From NCBI RefSeq assembly GCF_014529535.1, contig NW_023504022.1, forward strand, positions 5,073,132 through 5,137,131: DNA of 64,000 bases, in the 5' to 3' direction. The position numbers and the translations under genes were made by a program. The stretch comes from Bradysia coprophila. Lineage: Eukaryota > Arthropoda > Insecta > Diptera > Sciaridae. Below are positions 60,065-64,000 of the stretch, piece by piece (within the stretch, counting starts at the first letter, position 1; every line of letters begins with the position of its first letter). Under the pieces are notes generated by a model. That model worked only from the letters and a program-made list of their open reading frames with translations. It ran no database searches and was not told the origin of the DNA.

Positions 60065-60297
60065 AAAGCAGGAGATGATAGAGAAGGTAGTGGAAGAGCG
60101 TTGCAATATGAACGTTTTGGAAAGTGTTTCAGTTTTTGGATTGTGATTATTTTGCAGAGTTTTTGATTGAAATTAAAAGTGAAATAAAGCAGGAGATGAT
60201 AGAGAAGGTAGTGGAAGATCGTTGCAATATGAAAGTTTTGGAAAGTGTTTCAGTTTTTGGATTGTGATTATTGAGTTTTTGATTGAAATTAAAAGTT
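60065..60297 (+). repeat. Tandem duplication, ~121-bp unit, two copies
   Basis: The block beginning AAAGCAGGAGATGATAGAG and ending TTTTTGATTGAAATTAAAAG occurs twice, offset by 121 bp, with very few substitutions and a small gap (TTTGCAGA) in the second copy. It lies just upstream of Huwe1 and may cover its promoter or 5' intron. Confidence 0.9.
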
Positions 60298-60639
60298 ATA
60301 AATCATTCGATCGTTTCAAGTCAGGTCATCGGTCTATTAGGCGCTTTCGTTAAGTAAAATCAACTGATCAATTCTAGAGAAATAAGGATTCACTTCTGTC
60401 CTAAATGGTCCTGTCCTAACCGTTATGGTCGTTGCGGGACTTTTGAATTTTATATAAAAATTCAGAATTCCATCACAGCCGCTAGTTACGCGCTCTACTT
60501 AAAAATAACTCAAACTCGAACGGTCAAACAAAATGACCAGATAAAAAAATGCTGACTGCGTCTAAAATGTGCTACATATCGATGCTTTTTAGATCTCGTA
60601 GCAATGAAGGTTTAATGCGATTGCACAGGGGTGTAACTT

Positions 60640-61440
60640 AGAACAATTTTTATTGTCGCCGCTTAGAACATTTTTGATTTTTGTACCAGCCCTGTTGAAT
60701 GTCGTTCAAAAACATCGAATCGTTTTTTAATTTTCTGAATGAGTTCATTACCGACAATACCACAACATGTACCGAAATATTTTTTGAACCGGTGGGTGGC
60801 GAATTAAAGTCGCATTTGCGTCTAGTTCTCCAATTAATTTAATTAAAATCTGATTCTTATTGTAAAAAAAAACTTGGAACGAGCCGAACAATTCTTATGA
60901 TCTGGAATTTTGATTACCCAACGCAGATCCAGTCAAATAAATCGACAAACATTTTAAATGCAAATTTAACCGATTTCTGTGATACAATTGGAAATTCCAG
61001 ATCATACGAATTGTTCGGTTCGTTCCGAGGTTTTTTTAAAAAATAATATCAAATTTTTATTAATTTAATTAAAGAAATAGATGCCCTTTTTCATATAGTT
61101 CGTTAATGTTTATAGTTTTCGGCAACAACGATTTTCTCTTAACTTTTAATTGTCTTCGGCAATTCCTAAATCGATGGTATTTTACGACAATTTTTATGGT
61201 AAAGTGACACCCGTGAACACTTCAACATAGACATGGTCATAAAATACCATTCAGATACCATGCAATACCACAGACTTGCGGCAATTGCCTAATTGTCAAT
61301 TGAAGTATTTTAGTCGATGTTACAGAAGTCGATGTTGCCTAAATTAAAAATACGGGTCGTTTGAACGACATTCGAACAGGGCTGGTACAAAAATCTAGGC
61401 AAGAGCAACAAAATTTGTTCGAAGTTCCTGTGGTACGGTG
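60640..61440. mobile_element. ~0.8-kb inverted-repeat element with a nested palindrome
   Basis: Arms around 60677-60710 and 61360-61394 contain ATTTTTGTACCAGCCCTGTT in inverted order, continuing to GTCGTTCAAA; weaker pairing extends outwards to the stated ends. A second inverted-repeat element (60831-61072) lies inside. No transposase. Confidence 0.65.
60831..61072. mobile_element. Nested ~240-bp inverted-repeat element
   Basis: Arms around 60872-60910 and 60991-61031 share TTGGAACGAGCCGAACAATT and GATCTGGAATTT inverted, with looser AT-rich pairing out to TTAATTTAATTAAA at both ends. Its position inside the larger palindrome suggests it is the younger insertion. Confidence 0.7.
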
Positions 61441-63047
61441 TCAATGCCTTTTTTTTTGATAAGTTAAGAGGTCCCTTCTTTGTTATCGTAGGGAGTTCCA
61501 ACAGTGAAAATGATGCTCCGTCAACAGAATTTATTGATTAGACAAAGAGAAATTTCGGACATTGTTGTTTCCTTCCAGGTCTCGGACTGGTTATTTCCAA
61601 AATACGACCGTTTCGGTCGATTGATTACGCGACAGAAACAACGGAAATGTTTTGCATATCGAATCAAGTTCAATAATTTTTTTGTTCTAGTCGTTTCTCC
61701 GTTTACATTTCGAACACAGTCTAAAACAATGTTTGACAATGAATTGCGATTCAGCATAACCCTAAAACGTAATTTCTGAGAGCACAAAATCATTCATTTA
61801 GAGCACATTACCAACGCTGACAACATCAACTGTTCGAGTTCGACGTAGGATGCGAGATGAATGGCAATAATTCCACTAAAATGCATCTTCACAAAATCCG
61901 AACGCTCACAATAACTAAGTCATGACAAAAAAAAAAAAACAAAACCCCAACATGGCCGACAGAAATTTCACCGACTTATAGGAAAACCACAAAAATTACC
62001 TTCGTAAATAACGCATGACTTTGATGTAAAGCACAATAACTAAACCGCGATGGATTCACATCCGATTATTAATGATTTTTTTCAATATTCCGTATAACAA
62101 TTTCGCTTTAATTGCGAACAAAATCTAAAAAATACAACACTTGATTTTCCTTAGTTATGTTCGCACAGTTAATCACGATTGGACTTGCTCGATGAATACA
62201 CAAAAAATGATACTGAATGAACCATCATTTTTATTTATGTGGTGGTGACGGTGGTGACATGAATGACATTGACGTGAAGTTGGTCGTAATGAACATATAT
62301 GTACTTAAATGAAAGACAAGCGGGATTGTCTCTCAAAATATCTAAATTTAATTTCAATTATAGAAAAAAGTGTAGGATAGGTCAAGTATATGCTGCCAGT
62401 TGACAAGTACCCCAAGGCAACTTATAATAAACCAAGGTTCAGAACCTTGTAATAAACTGGCATCGGTCCTCTCTCCTCTCGCTCTCAACGTAACATGTTG
62501 AAAGAGAAAGCAATATTTTGACAAGTACCCCAAGGCAAGTTATAACTAACTAGTCTGTGGTTCTCCGCTCTGATCATAACAGTCGATACGAATTTCCACT
62601 CGAGCTGAACTTTTTGAAAGATGGCCCATTCATTTTGAGTCAAAATTTCATTTCACCGGCTGGAGGTATACTTGGCTAGTCGCAAAATGCATAGAGTTAC
62701 ACTAGCGCCACCTCTCGAGTGAAACTTAATGGCAAAATGAAAGACAAGTACATATCACGGGTCGGCAATCTTAATCAATTTAAGTGAATTGAGCCTCCAT
62801 TAATTTTCACCTCCTTCTCCATAAAATTTTTCGCTGATAATAGACTGGCCCTTCATACAAAATTTTTGTTCTAGCGCTGAAGCAAATACGAAATGTGTAA
62901 TAGGGTAAGTGAGTACCATAAATTTGTAGTACTCGAAAATCGGCACAAACGTTGGTTCGTATGGATTATATTTCAAATTTTGTTTGACGTTCGATCGATC
63001 GTATTTTGTGTTAGTTATGTATACGTAATATCGGTTTACTTTAGCTT
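61441..63047. other. Non-coding DNA, no supported gene
   Basis: Overlapping 90-codon frames on both strands at 61504-61793 are shadows of each other with no recognised domain. The phrase GACAAGTACCCCAAGGCAA occurs twice near 62402 and 62520, a minor direct repeat. Confidence 0.5.
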
Positions 63048-63217
63048 CAGTGTTACGTCTACGTATTACCAGTCTACGTCTATTTATTACCAGTCTACGT
63101 CTACATATTACCACCAGTCTACGTCTACGTATTACCAGTCTACGTCTACTTATTACCAGTCTACGTCTACGCCTTACCAGTCTACATCCACCTGTTATCA
63201 GTCTATATCTATTTAGT
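63048..63217 (+). repeat. 21-bp minisatellite, about eight units
   Basis: Units read CCAGTCTACGTCTACGTATTA with substitutions and one 3-bp insertion (ACCACC). Since 21 is divisible by three, plus-strand frames stay open and read as heptads such as YYQSTST, and the insertion keeps frame. No start context or conserved flank supports translation. Confidence 0.93.
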
Positions 63218-63247
63218 CTAGATGGTTTAGATCCTTAGGCCGAATTT

Positions 63248-63369
63248 ACAGTCATCCGTTTTCATTCCGTTTTGCCTCCGTGTACATGACAGTTGGCATT
63301 TCATATAATTGTTTGAAATGACAACTGTCACATGCACTGAGGCAAAACGGAATGAAAACGGATGACTGT
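63248..63369. mobile_element. 122-bp near-perfect palindrome (foldback MITE)
   Basis: The outer 31 bp on each side are exact reverse complements (start ACAGTCATCCGTTTTCATTC), and pairing continues with few mismatches through GACAGTTG and ATTTCA to a ~7-bp loop. Outside it AGGCC/GGCC motifs also face each other. Too short to code. Confidence 0.88.
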
Positions 63370-64000
63370 GAGGCCACCTTTTTGAATGTTGAAGCGAAAA
63401 AAAATGACAGAAAGCTCATCTACTTTCTGCTATTCCTTTCCTAACATTATGCTTCGCGAAAGTATTATAAGTTTGTAAAAACGATTTATGTTAATCCGAA
63501 AACAATTGTGGGCCACCTTGAACCATAACCACATCTTTTGGATCCTTACAATGAAAATCTGTCAGTATTGTGACTGTTTGTCGTCAATTTTAAATTCTAA
63601 CAGATGTACGCCGCGTAAATCTGTGAAGGTCAAGCGAAACATCTCAATGCATTTTTGACAACGTGTGTATATAAATCAACGGAAACGGTGGCAACTCACA
63701 CTTGACAAAACGATCCATGCACTAGAAAAATTCCTCGACTTATTTTTGTGAGTGAATTCAGAATGATTGAGGCGAAATTGGGTCAAAGGCTGTCGATTAT
63801 TTAATTCATTTCAAATAAGAGAATAAATTCACTTTGAATGTTCATACAAAAATTCAAAATCATGAATATGATGACATAAGCCAACGCCGCACGGAATGCG
63901 TGCTTTCCAAAGTAAACTAGAACAAAATAGTGGAAGTATAGTAATAGAAACGGACAATTGATTCATAGATGGCGCTGTCCCATCTCTGCATATATTAAAC
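63370..64000. other. Non-coding DNA to window end
   Basis: AT-rich; no reading frame, RNA gene or repeat that I can support. Confidence 0.5.

Overview
The window looks like nuclear DNA of an insect, most likely a dipteran. It is AT-rich, has short spliceosomal introns (15 of the 16 inferred are 60-121 bp) and many small non-autonomous DNA elements. It carries one complete animal gene, the orthologue of the giant HECT ubiquitin ligase HUWE1. The order is inferred from compactness and Huwe1 similarity only; genus and species cannot be read from the sequence.

Layout. (1) 1-21,100: AT-rich non-coding DNA with no gene I can support. It is littered with palindromic or TIR-bearing elements, including a ~205-bp family carrying a TATA/initiator-like core and a ~1.5-kb element with a tandem ~146-bp repeat inside it. 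(2) 21,105-44,296: a direct tandem array (macrosatellite) of four ~5.1-7.1-kb units, very similar to one another, without protein-coding capacity. Each complete unit carries up to six tRNA-like modules with pol III box-A/box-B-like motifs, on both strands. Individual units are broken by private transposon insertions, two of them with clean ends, so the units were duplicated first and invaded later. (3) 44,842-59,974, minus strand: Huwe1, 17 coding exons, 4,575 codons plus stop. I assembled it exon by exon; all 16 junctions are GT/AG, the reading frame is continuous and the total is an exact multiple of three. (4) 60,005-64,000: upstream flank with a short tandem duplication, nested inverted-repeat elements, a 21-bp minisatellite and a near-perfect 122-bp palindrome.

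Huwe1 is the only protein gene. The protein should accept ubiquitin from an E2 on a C-terminal HECT cysteine and pass it to substrates held by the large helical-repeat scaffold. Visible parts are the N-terminal DUF908/DUF913 scaffold, a UBA domain, a WWE domain, acidic linkers, a cluster of UBM motifs and the HECT domain. The catalytic cysteine codon is split by the last and longest intron. Three other introns are in frame and stop-free. The macrosatellite ends about 550 bp beyond the Huwe1 stop codon.

The least explained feature is the macrosatellite with its several unrelated tRNA-like modules in a fixed order. It may be a composite SINE cluster amplified as a block, or a source of pol III transcripts. 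The sequence alone cannot decide.
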